Below are positions 27,202 to 36,108 of a DNA stretch of 64,000 nucleotides, in pieces. The stretch lies in assembly GCF_030915465.1 (NCBI RefSeq), contig NZ_CP133267.1, positions 186,001 to 250,000 of the forward strand, read 5' to 3'. This stretch comes from Neobacillus sp. PS3-34 (GTDB lineage Bacteria > Bacillota > Bacilli > Bacillales > Cytobacillaceae). The first letter of the stretch is position 1; each line of letters begins with the position of its first letter. Under the pieces are notes generated by a model. The model did no database searches and was not told the DNA's origin. It worked only from the letters and a program-made list of their open reading frames with translations. Both the position numbers and the translations under genes were made by a program.

Positions 27202-27680
27202 ATGATGACCAAGAACCCACCTAACGAACGTGATCAAATAGAGAGGCTGACGATTGATCAACTGGTCCCTGAAGACCATCTGGTCCGCAAGCTCGATCCG
27301 GCCATTGACTTCTCTTTTATTTACCTATTGGTGGAGCACAGGAAACAGCCCTTCCCTCCCCAGAAATTCAAGAAGGTAGAATGGAAGGAAATCAAGGAGA
27401 ACACGACAGACCCTGATCGCGGCTAATATGTAAAGGATGAACGCACTAAACAGTTTGCCTATTCCTTTCACGCTGCCAGGGATGAAAAGTGGTTTGTATT
27501 GAGCATCGTGGTGACACCGGGGAATGTCCATGACAGCCATCTCCTGCAGGCGTTTGTTGAGAAGATTATAGAAATGATTGGGAAGCCCGCTCGCTGCCGC
27601 AGGCGATGCTTACGTTTGCTGCCATGAATCTGAAGAAACTGGCCAACTGGACATGGCAGGTGACTAAAAAGGCGCACTAA
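27202..27680 (+). pseudogene. IS1182-family transposase remnant
   Basis: The N-terminus (ERDQIERLTIDQLVPEDHLVRKLDPAIDFSFIY) is that of IS1182-family DDE transposases. After an internal deletion and a stop, the segments KDERTKQFAYSFHAARDEKW, VVTPGNVHDSHLLQAF and finally LTFAAMNLKKLANWTW (the family C-terminus) appear in shifting frames. Only about a third of the usual length of about 450 codons remains, and the catalytic core is gone. The element is dead and is bracketed by inverted GC-rich repeats. Confidence 0.85.
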
Positions 27681-27725
27681 AGCACCAATGATCTGGTTTA
27701 TCTTCTGATGGTAACGGTACTAGTA

Positions 27726-27850
27726 GATTGGAGCGGAAGGTGCTTGACTCCTGGGGGATCAGCGTTCCAGGCGAGACCCCGCAGGCGCTCTCTAGCGCTG
27801 AGGAGGCTCGACGAACGCCCCCGGAAAGCAAGCACCTGGAGCGCAAATCA
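27726..27850. repeat. GC-rich core repeat, right of the IS1182 remnant (inverted)
   Basis: Begins GATTGGAGCGGAAGG and ends GGAGCGCAAATCAC, the reverse complement of the left copy with divergence. Hairpins at 27880-27909 and 27924-27952 follow it. Confidence 0.8.
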
Positions 27851-27879
27851 CACCTTCCAAATGAATTTTTCTAAAAATC

Positions 27880-27909
27880 AAAGGCAGCGAGAGTTGTCTC
27901 GCTGCCTTT
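27880..27909 (+). terminator. hairpin right of the IS remnant
   Basis: AAAGGCAGCGAGA and TCTCGCTGCCTTT form a perfect 13-bp stem around GTTG. Confidence 0.75.
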
Positions 27910-28051
27910 GTCGAAAATCTGGGAGACTGATGAAAATCAGTCTTTTTTTATTCCCCCTTTGCACACTTGAATTTTTAAAAAAAATTACCAATTATGATAT
28001 AATAGGAAAAAAGAATGACAAAAAATCGCCCCATTAGGATTGATATTGCGA

Positions 28052-29119
28052 ATGAATGACCAGTTTTTCTATGAAAACAATCGATTTACCATACTTAAAA
28101 AACGTATTTATACAATTTTGCTGCCCGTTTTTTTCTTTAGCTTTTGTTTTATTTTTTACCTCGTTGCAAAGGAAAGAGCACTCGATTTAGTTAACAAAAT
28201 CACCTTTATCTCTTTATGTGCTGGGCTTGCAATCTCTTATTTGTTCCTTATCTTCAAAAAAAATTCTTTCCGCAATGTGGAATTGGCGGTTTGCTTTATT
28301 GGGATTTCGGTCTTTCTTCTGAGAATTTATGATTCCATCTTGTTTGTTTTAGGGAAAGATAATTTTGTTCATATCGGAACCGTATCTTATTGGTTCTCTT
28401 TAGTCTACATACTTCTATTTTTCACTTTTCGGGGCAAAAAGGCATTAGCTATTTCCCTCATCATTTATTTATTAACGTTATTGCCAGGCACCTATCATAT
28501 TTTCTTCAGCTCACAATTTAGTATAGATTCATTAGATACACTCGTTCAATTTTATATTGCAAATATCGGGAATATCGTTGCCCTTTATTTTTTCCAAAAA
28601 ATAATTGAAGTTTTTCTGCAGGCTGAAGTCGCCCAGCAAAGTGCCAATACTGATTATTTAACCGGACTGCCTAACCGGAGGAAAATGGACAAACTGCTTC
28701 ATGAGCAAATCTGTGATGCAGTAAATGGTGGCTTTCCCATTTCTATTTCTTTATTTGATGTCGATTATTTTAAGAAAGTCAATGATACATATGGACATGA
28801 CATTGGTGATTCGGTATTGATCGAGCTGGCTAACCTTTTGCAAAAAAATGTGGGGCCAGCCGATTTCATTGGCAGATGGGGCGGAGAAGAGTTCCTCCTT
28901 ATTAGCAGTAATCGGAACCTATCAAACATGGGCGAATTAGCAGAGTCACTCAGAATACTGATATCATGCCATTCTTTTGAGAAGGTAGGATCTCTCACCT
29001 GCAGCTTCGGCTCCGCTGAATTGAAAAAAAATGAAATGGCAAAGGATTTGCTAAGGCGTGCTGACGAAGGTCTCTACGTGGCAAAAGAAAACGGCCGCAA
29101 TAGGGTTATCGGAAAATAA
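28052..29119 (+). CDS. membrane GGDEF diguanylate cyclase
   Basis: This 355-residue protein has six hydrophobic segments in the first 190 residues and a C-terminal GGDEF domain (about residues 200-355). Active-site features are DYLTGLPNRR, SLFDVDYFKKVNDTYGH (metal-binding Asp) and the signature GGEEF in RWGGEEFLLI. It should make cyclic di-GMP from two GTP. No RxxD inhibitory site is clear before the signature. The start could be this ATG or a TTG 6-12 bases upstream, closer to the weak AGGA site. A perfect terminator follows. Confidence 0.85.
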   Translation: MNDQFFYENNRFTILKKRIYTILLPVFFFSFCFIFYLVAKERALDLVNKITFISLCAGLAISYLFLIFKKNSFRNVELAVCFIGISVFLLRIYDSILFVLGKDNFVHIGTVSYWFSLVYILLFFTFRGKKALAISLIIYLLTLLPGTYHIFFSSQFSIDSLDTLVQFYIANIGNIVALYFFQKIIEVFLQAEVAQQSANTDYLTGLPNRRKMDKLLHEQICDAVNGGFPISISLFDVDYFKKVNDTYGHDIGDSVLIELANLLQKNVGPADFIGRWGGEEFLLISSNRNLSNMGELAESLRILISCHSFEKVGSLTCSFGSAELKKNEMAKDLLRRADEGLYVAKENGRNRVIGK

Positions 29120-29121
29120 AG

Positions 29122-29163
29122 AAAGAACAAAAGAGCCTGGAATCCAGGCTCTTTTGTTCTTTC
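29122..29163. terminator. strong bidirectional terminator
   Basis: AAAGAACAAAAGAGCCTGG and CCAGGCTCTTTTGTTCTTT form a 19-bp perfect stem around AAT, between convergent genes. Confidence 0.93.
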
Positions 29164-29187
29164 TTATTGTCAATTTTGCGCTCTCTA

Positions 29188-29664
29188 TTATTCTGAGATT
29201 TCTATTTCGATGACCCTCGTAACTACGCCGAACACCTTTTTCTCGATGTAGTTTGGTTTGTATTGAAAAAAGTGGCTAAGACGCAAATTTTCAAAACCCT
29301 CAAGTTCATCAATTGTTCGTTCGATCATTTTGATTTGATGTTCAGACGAAGTCCCAACCGTTTCCTTATCAGGGAGATTGATGACAAGCTTTCCTTTTTC
29401 CAATACCTCTTTTGGTATTCCCTTCACTGCCAGCCTGTTTAGCTTGCGGTTTATCTTCCATAGTGGAATACCATCGATTTTTTGGTATGTATGTAAGGTT
29501 TCTTCCAACCGTGCCTGATACGATTGTTTAAGCAGAATCCATTGCTGGACCTTTTTCTCTTTTAGTTTTTTCATATTCATAATGATTTGGCTATCCTGCA
29601 GATTTAACTCCTCTGCTTTAGCCTGCCATTTTTTTGTAAGAGTTTCTTTTTTCTCTAGTAACAT
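29188..29664 (-). CDS. hypothetical protein with N-terminal coiled coil
   Basis: This 158-residue basic, soluble protein starts at the ATG after GGGGGCAGCG. The first 65 residues look coiled-coil (KKLKEKKVQQWILLKQ). The middle contains RKLNRLAVKGIPKEVLEKGK, and the C-terminus has a YIEKKVFGVVTRVIEIEISE strand pair. I recognise no family and see no catalytic or nucleic-acid motif. Confidence 0.5.
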   Translation of the reverse strand: MLLEKKETLTKKWQAKAEELNLQDSQIIMNMKKLKEKKVQQWILLKQSYQARLEETLHTYQKIDGIPLWKINRKLNRLAVKGIPKEVLEKGKLVINLPDKETVGTSSEHQIKMIERTIDELEGFENLRLSHFFQYKPNYIEKKVFGVVTRVIEIEISE

Positions 29665-29787
29665 CTCGCTGCCCCCAATCCTTAAACAAAAAATAATACG
29701 TTTGAAGGCAGCGTTTTATGGGTACATACTTGAACATTTTTTATGGAAATTATACACATTTCTCAAATGTGATATTTATCAATATCA

Positions 29788-30158
29788 TTATGCACGGCTG
29801 AAACTCCTGCTCTTCATCCGCTCTTTTAAGGTAGAAATGGCAAAGGAGCTTCCCAGCCATAATACCAGCCTGAAAAAATGCTTAACACCCAGTTTCCGCT
29901 CACCTGCAAAACCAAAAGAACGGAAGTAACACAAATGATGCCGCCAATCATTCCGTAAACAGATCCGTTGGCAATATTTGCAGCCTTTTTAGAACCAGAA
30001 GAAATCCCCATCATTAATACCGCTGTGAGCATAACAGCTGGGAATGCGGCGAATATTCCGCCGAGTATTTTCCACGGGGAGATGATTGTGACAATATAAC
30101 TCAGCATAACTGCTGTACCCCCAAGCAGGAATCTGATCAATAAATCTTGTTTTTTCAT
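29788..30158 (-). pseudogene. DUF3147-type membrane protein, frameshifted
   Basis: The N-terminus (KKQDLLIRFLLGGTAVMLSYIV) and GGIFAAFPAVMLTAVLMMGI are typical of DUF3147. As written the frame ends at 29826 with a poor tail. Adding one base to the A6 run at 29873-29878 gives FFRLVLWLGSSFAIS and a stop at 29788, for about 122 residues with four helices. It is the downstream member of a tandem pair with 30177-30536, to which it is clearly related (GGIFAAFPAV in both). A paired heteromeric small membrane complex is plausible. Confidence 0.65.
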
Positions 30159-30176
30159 GGTATTCACCTGTTCCTT

Positions 30177-30536
30177 CTAATTGGATGTTATCATTACAAC
30201 AACCATTGATACGATAAACCAGCATGCCATTGCCTGCAGCAATCCGCGTTTCCAGCCTTGCCTTGGGAGGAGGTAGCCTGCAATAATTGCTACAAGAATA
30301 TTGATTGCCATTCCAAAAATGGCTCCTTTTGAAAGTAAAATAGAATGGGAGATAAGGGAATGGCCATTAAAATCAAGCCCGATTGTCAGCAATGCCGCTA
30401 AATAAACTGCAGGGAATGCGGCAAAAATCCCGCCTGCCTTCTCCCCTAGTTTCCTTGCAATCACGGTTGAGGCGAGAACAGCTGATCCTCCTAATATGAA
30501 TCGGATGATTAACGCACTCAAAGATAGTCCACTCAT
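30177..30536 (-). CDS. DUF3147-type membrane protein
   Basis: This 119-residue protein has four helices and the motifs LIIRFILGGSAVLASTV and GGIFAAFPAVYLAALLTIGL. The ATG at 30536 lies nine bases after GAGAGAGG; an ATG two codons earlier is also possible. It is a paralogue of the next gene downstream, 18 bp away, so they form an operon. Function unknown; pairs of such small proteins in other bacteria resemble transport or efflux auxiliaries. Confidence 0.65.
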   Translation of the reverse strand: MSGLSLSALIIRFILGGSAVLASTVIARKLGEKAGGIFAAFPAVYLAALLTIGLDFNGHSLISHSILLSKGAIFGMAINILVAIIAGYLLPRQGWKRGLLQAMACWFIVSMVVVMITSN

Positions 30537-30680
30537 TTTCATTCGCCTCTCTCTAAAATTCTCTACCAATTTTTCATTGTGTATGTGATTATTTTCACAA
30601 TATCCTCCGCATTTCTATTTTACTGCAAAATAGCTGTAATCCCTGTGAACATTTTATTACTATTTTTGAAGCGCTTACAG

Positions 30681-30706
30681 GTTTTGGTTTCTGAAATAAA
30701 GGGTAA
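30681..30706 (+). promoter_or_regulatory. candidate sigma-B promoter upstream of the rsbY-like gene
   Basis: GTTTTG, a 14-bp gap, then GGGTAA, compared with the consensus GTTTAA-N12-15-GGGTAT. It lies about 210 bp before the rsbY-like start. The rest of 30537-30916 shows no gene. Autoregulation by sigma-B would fit, but the match is partial. Confidence 0.4.
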
Positions 30707-30916
30707 TTAGATGCGATTGCAATATATTTTTCTATAATAACGATGTGATGGTGGAGAAATTTTGAATCTTTAAAACTGGCATTTCAAAAATTTTTCATTT
30801 TACTTATCAAAAGCTATAATGAAATAAAGGAATTTTATTTTCTATATTTTTCCTTTTTGTAAATTAGCTGCTTAAATCTATAAAATATATACATATATTG
30901 AAGGAGTTACTAAAGT

Positions 30917-32056
30917 ATGTCGATTGTAATTGTAGACGACAATCATGTAAACCTGTACCTAATTGAAAAAATACTTAGCCGGGCAGGCTATCAGGATTTC
31001 ATTTCCCTGACCTCGGCACAGGAATTATTTGATTATCTTCAGATAGACAGCAAATATCCTGAATCGGTACCAGTGGATGTCATCCTGATGGATATCATGA
31101 TGCCCGAGATTGACGGAATTGAAGCCTGCAGAAGACTGCAGGAAATACCCCATTTAAAAGATATCCCTGTCCTCTTTGTCACAGCACTCGAAGACACCAA
31201 TAAAGTCGTGGAGGCACTGGATGTTGGCGGTATTGACTACATAATGAAACCGATCAATAAAGTAGAGCTGCTAGCCAGAATCAGGGTAGCTTTACGCCTG
31301 AAATATGAAAAAGACTGGCACAAGGAGCAGGAAGAGAAAATCAGGACAGAATTGGATTTATCGATGCAAATCCAATCAAGCCTATTGAGTGAACCCATCC
31401 TGTTGGATGAATTAATTATCAAAGCATCCCATTTGCCTGCAAATAAATTAGCCGGGGATATGTACTACTGGTATAAAATAGACGAAAATCGCTATGGAAT
31501 CATCCTTTTAGATATGATGGGCCATGGAATTTCGGCGTCGCTTGTCTGTATGTTCATTAATTCCGTCCTGCGGGATGCCATCAGGCTGCATGGGGATCCC
31601 GAAGCAGTCATACAGGAACTGAATAGATGGATGGCGCAAATTAATAAGAAGGATACTTCCATGAATTATTACTTTACGGCCATCTACCTTGTGATCGACA
31701 ATAAAGCCAAGACAGTTGAATATGTAAATGCTGGACATCCTCCAGGCTACGCTTTAATCGATCATAACCATGTTGTTCCTTTGGCAAAAGGCTCATGTGC
31801 AGTCGGATTTTTCCCACAAATGAAGGTAGAAAAATCCGTTATCCACTTTCAAGACCATATTCAGCTCCTTCTCTATACAGATGGGGTCATGGAAGCACTC
31901 GACCATATTGGGGAAGATGGTTTACAGCTTCTTGAAGAAGCTGCCTCGTCAAAATGGCTGGAATTAAAAACTGGAAATCCGATCGATTATGTTTTACCGA
32001 AGACACTGCACCATAATCAGCCAGATGATATGTGTGTTCTCACGGTACAAGTATAA
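30917..32056 (+). CDS. rsbY: RsbY-like response regulator with PP2C phosphatase domain
   Basis: This 379-residue protein has an N-terminal receiver (residues 1-125) with the acidic pair VDD, phospho-Asp in VILMDIMMP, VTAL and the conserved KP lysine in IMKPINK. A short linker leads to a SpoIIE/RsbU-type PP2C phosphatase (about residues 165-378) with LAGDMYYW, LLDMMGHGISASL, YVNAGHPPG, LLYTDGVMEA and DDMCVLTV. It matches RsbY of the Bacillus cereus group, which dephosphorylates the anti-anti-sigma factor RsbV after phosphorylation by RsbK, freeing sigma-B. The rsbM- and rsbK-like genes follow on the other strand. Confidence 0.88.
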   Translation: MSIVIVDDNHVNLYLIEKILSRAGYQDFISLTSAQELFDYLQIDSKYPESVPVDVILMDIMMPEIDGIEACRRLQEIPHLKDIPVLFVTALEDTNKVVEALDVGGIDYIMKPINKVELLARIRVALRLKYEKDWHKEQEEKIRTELDLSMQIQSSLLSEPILLDELIIKASHLPANKLAGDMYYWYKIDENRYGIILLDMMGHGISASLVCMFINSVLRDAIRLHGDPEAVIQELNRWMAQINKKDTSMNYYFTAIYLVIDNKAKTVEYVNAGHPPGYALIDHNHVVPLAKGSCAVGFFPQMKVEKSVIHFQDHIQLLLYTDGVMEALDHIGEDGLQLLEEAASSKWLELKTGNPIDYVLPKTLHHNQPDDMCVLTVQV

Positions 32057-32110
32057 AAAAGCAGATTTGCCTAACCCCCTTAAGGGCACAGGCAATTCTG
32101 CTTATTTTTT
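32056..32110. terminator. terminator between rsbY- and rsbM-like genes
   Basis: GCAGATTTGCCTAACCCCC, TTAAG, then GGGCACAGGCAATTCTGC and TTATTTTTTT; the A run on the other side allows use in both directions. Confidence 0.8.
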
Positions 32111-32935
32111 TAAATATATTCGTTGTGCACTTTCAAAATCTTCATAGTGGTCGGCAAGCTGGTAGGTGCGAAGTGTTTCTTTATTCCCAAGCCCTAAAAA
32201 ACCGCCATGACAGAGGCTTTCGTAAAAAAGTCCATTTACCTGTGCCTGGAGCTCGGAATTAAAATAAATCATGACATTCCTGCAAATGATGACATGGAAC
32301 TCATTAAACGAACCGTCTGTAACGAGATTATGCTGGGCAAACACGATATTTTCAAGAAGGCTGCTTTTCAGATGGGCATTTTCAAAGTCTGTTGTATAAT
32401 ACTCTGAAAATGCCTTTTGCCCCCCTGCTTGGAGATAATTTTTCGTGTAGTTTTGCATTCTTTTAAGCTCTATAATCCCTTTTTCCGCTCTCTTTAAGAC
32501 TGTTTCATTCATATCAGTGGCATAAATTTTTACTTTTTCATATAGTCCCTCTTCTTCAAGCAAAATGGCCATCGAAAAGGCTTCCTCTCCCGTAGAACAG
32601 CCGGCGTGCCAAATTCTGATTTCAGGAAGCCCCTTCAGAAGAGGCACAACCTTTTCACGGAAGGCAAGGAAAAAAGAAGGATCTCGAAACATCTCTGTTA
32701 CATTAATAGAGAAGTCCTCAAGAATCTTATTCAGATAGCCATCTTCATGTAAAACCTTATCCAACAGGCCGCTAATGGATCCAATCCTGTCCAGACGCAT
32801 GCGGTTGTGTATTCTTCTAATAATGGAGGAACGCATATAGTTCCGGAAATCAAAGCCTGATATCCGATAAATTGCCTGCAGCAATAGGTCCGTTTCTAAC
32901 TCTTCTTTTTCCTCTTCATTAAGTAAATGTACCAT
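32102..32935 (-). CDS. rsbM: CheR-type methyltransferase, RsbM-like
   Basis: This 277-residue protein methylates glutamate side chains using S-adenosylmethionine. It has the CheR N-terminal helical domain (RISGFDFRNYMRSSIIRRI), NVTEMFRDPSFF, the SAM-binding IWHAGCSTGEEAFSMAI, YATDMNE and ICRNVMIYF. No chemotaxis genes are near; it lies 25 bp downstream of the hybrid kinase on the same strand. That is the RsbM-RsbK arrangement of B. cereus, where RsbM methylates RsbK and damps sigma-B activation. The ribosome site is AAAGGAGTTAC, almost the same as that of the rsbY-like gene. Confidence 0.87.
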   Translation of the reverse strand: MVHLLNEEEKEELETDLLLQAIYRISGFDFRNYMRSSIIRRIHNRMRLDRIGSISGLLDKVLHEDGYLNKILEDFSINVTEMFRDPSFFLAFREKVVPLLKGLPEIRIWHAGCSTGEEAFSMAILLEEEGLYEKVKIYATDMNETVLKRAEKGIIELKRMQNYTKNYLQAGGQKAFSEYYTTDFENAHLKSSLLENIVFAQHNLVTDGSFNEFHVIICRNVMIYFNSELQAQVNGLFYESLCHGGFLGLGNKETLRTYQLADHYEDFESAQRIYLKK

Positions 32936-32960
32936 GGAGTGTAGTAACTCCTTTCGCTGC

Positions 32961-35770
32961 TTAGTTAGTAGAAGGATTTGAAAGCCAGACTCTCAAAACA
33001 CTGAGTAGCTGATCCAGTTTTAGCGGCTTGCTGATATAATCAGACGCTCCGGCTTCCAGACATTTTTCGCGGTCACCCTTCATGGCTTTCGCCGTCAGGG
33101 CAACTATCGGTAAAGAATCATATTTCTGATTTGACCTTATTCTTCTCATTGTTTCATATCCATCCATACCAGGCATCATGATATCCATCAGAACAATATC
33201 GATATCTTCAGTAGCTTTAAGTGTTTCCAGACATTCCAGGCCATTTTGGGCTGTGACGATATCCATGCCTTCATGGGCAAGTGCGTTCTTCAATGCAAAA
33301 ATATTTCGATTGTCATCATCGACGACTAATACTTTCTTATTGCGCAGGAGATTCAATGGAAGATCTTCAGAAATCAGCACTTCATTTTCCGCAATGATTT
33401 CAATGGAATCTGCCACGAACTCATTCTCATCCTGGCCAAGCCCGCCAGCAACTTCCTCCGTTGCAATCACGGTAGCTTCTTGTTTGACAAGTCCGGAGGG
33501 CAGGCTTGGCAAATAAAGCGTGAATACACTTCCTTTTCCTTCTTCACTTTCTACTGTAATACTTCCTCCCAGTAAGCCTGCAAATTCCTTACAAATAGAA
33601 AGCCCTAAACCTGTTCCGCCATATTTTCTCATCGTTGCACCATCCACCTGCTGGAAGGCGTCAAATATGAGAGTTTGTTTATCCTTTGGAATTCCGATAC
33701 CTGAATCAGTAACCTTAATTTCCAGCCAGTCAGAGTCTGTATAACGAAGGTTTTCATTCGCGATCTTTTCGCTGGAAGGTACGCCAATACTCACTGATAC
33801 ATTGCCGTTTTCAGTAAATTTAAACGCATTGGAAAGCAAATTTTTCATTATTTGCTGAAAACGCTGTTCATCTGTGTAGAAAATTCCTGGTGCGTTTTCA
33901 TCCTTTAGGATAGAAAATTCAATGCCTTTATTTTTGGCAATATGAGAAAAGTTTCTTTCCAATATTCCCGGCAGCTCACTAAGGTTCATTTCACCAAAGA
34001 CCATGTCGAGCTTGCCGACTTCCACCTTCGATAAATCAAGAATATCATTTATCAGTGACAGCAGATCTTGTCCCGAGCTGTTGATAACACGCGCAAATTC
34101 CTGCTGCTCTTCTGATAGCGATTCTTCATTGCTATCAGATAGCATCTCTGAAAGGATTAAAATGCTGTTTAACGGTGTTCTAAGCTCATGGGACATATTC
34201 GCAAGGAACTCGGATTTATATCTTGAACTCAATTTTAGCTGCTCGGCTTGTTTCTCAAGATTCACCTTAACTTTTTCAAGTTCTCTTGTTTTCTGCTCCG
34301 CTTCCAGATTTCTTTCTCCCAATTGTTCGTTTATCATGCGGAGCTCTTCTGATTGGGATTGCATCTCTTCTGCCTGTGCAATTCCTCAGATTGTGTTTGA
34401 AGCTCCTCTGATTGCATTTGCAGTTCTTCGGTTTGTGCCTGGGATTCTTTTAATAAGCGTTCAATTTCCATTCTTCCCTTAACACTGTTTATTGTGAGGC
34501 CAAGTGTATCAAGTGCCTGCACGAGGAACTTTCTTTTTACCTCCTGGATGTTTTCCAGGCTGGCCAGTTCAACCATCGCCACTACTTCGTCCTCGAAAAG
34601 CACAGGAACAATCATAATGCTTTTCGGAAATACCTCGCCAAGACCGGATGTTATAAAGGTATAGCCTTCAGGGATTTCTTCAAGAATATGGGCACGTTTC
34701 TCCAACGCTGCCTGGCCTATTAAACCTTCACCAGGCAAAAATTCCATTCTGCCCGCATTTTGCCCCTCGCCGGCAAACGATGCCAGCTTTCGATAACGTG
34801 CATTTTTCCCTTCACCCACTCTTGCATAAAAAACGGCATAAGAAGCGTCCATCATCGGTGCAAGTTTTGACAAAAACCTTGCTGCCAGCATATCAAGGTC
34901 TTCAATTCGCTGGTACATGGTAGCCATTTCCGCCAAACCAGTCTGTACCCAATTTTGCTCTTCTATTTTTGAAGTGAATTCCTTTTCCTTACGACTGGAC
35001 TCTTCCAATGAGTAGGCCATCTCATTAAACGCAACAGCAATGTCTCCAATTTCATCTTTTGTTCCTACAGTGATTCTCGGAAGCGTACTCATGTCGGTGA
35101 AATCGATCGTCTTCATGACATCGGAAATATTTTTAAGATTATTTGTCGTGCTTTTAATGACCCAATAAGCAACCATCGCTGTTGCAGCCAGTGCTAATAA
35201 AGCGCCAAGTATTAGCGTATACAGACCCTTTTGATATGTACTTTTTGCCGATTTTAAGGTGGACTTCATCAATGATTCCTGATAAGCCTTAAAATCGTTC
35301 ATATTTCTTATAACCAAGGTACGATTAACTTTCTGTTCGGTTAAAAGCGGTTGAATCTCATTTAATTTGCCATCTCTTACTTTCTCTGTGATTTTATTTT
35401 CAATATTAATATACGCTTTGTAATTTTCTTCAATTTCATTTAAATAGATATATGATTGTTTATGATTAAGAATGCCAGAGAGTGTGTACAGGTCCTTTTG
35501 AATAAGGTCATGATTTTGCTTCAATTGTTCCAGGCTGTCATTTACTTGTGTTTTATCCTTCTCGTAAACACTATTAAGCAATTCACGGTCAGACTGGAAA
35601 AATAATTGCCTCATTTCCGTAACGAGATTGACCTTATAATACCGGTCCTCCACAATTTCCAGCATATTGTTTTTCATATTATTAATCATAAAAAATATAC
35701 CTGTTATCAAAACGATCATTAATAATAAAATGATGCCGAAACCCGTTAATTGCTTTTTCTTAAAGCTCAT
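32961..35770 (-). pseudogene. rsbK: hybrid sensor histidine kinase, RsbK-like, frameshifted
   Basis: The start is the ATG after GAAGGAAGAG. The first part has a membrane helix (about residues 9-30), an extracytoplasmic helical sensor of the CHASE3/4HB kind, a second helix (about 190-212), HAMP, a GAF domain (about 285-440) and a heptad coiled coil. The second part has HisKA (FLANMSHELRTPLNS, phospho-His), the ATPase boxes (LSNAFKFTENG, DSGIGIP, KYGGTGLGLSI) and a receiver (VLVVDDDNRN, LMDIMMPGMDGYE, TAKAMKG, SKP). The break near 34371-34385 falls in the coiled coil; the frame shifts by one. It is 25 bp upstream of rsbM, as in the B. cereus RsbK-RsbM system. The total would be about 935 residues. 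Confidence 0.85.
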
Positions 35771-36108
35771 TTTCTCTTCCTTCTTCCCCAAAATCCTTCA
35801 TTATCTATTTTTTTCCCTTATTAAAAAATTCGAGCTCGCCAAAATGAAGATTTCTTTTTTTCAAAATAGCAAACTGATTTTTCCCTTTAATTATCTATTT
35901 ATACCACAACTAACTCACTTGCTCTACTAATTTACTTTCCAGCTAATGATATGCATTTTCACTTTTTACTTGGACTATTTATTTGATTCATATGATTTGT
36001 TTTTCCTTTGCAACTGAAAAGAAAAAAAACTATGAATGAAACAAAACAAAAAGGGTAAATTATCTTAGCTTATTATTTAGTGAAATAAAGGATGGAGGAA
36101 AACCATTT
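35771..36108. other. intergenic region between rsbK-like and flavohemoglobin
   Basis: A 338-bp AT-rich divergent region. No gene, hairpin or clear NsrR, ResD or Fnr site could be recognised, although flavohemoglobin genes are usually nitric-oxide induced. Confidence 0.4.
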
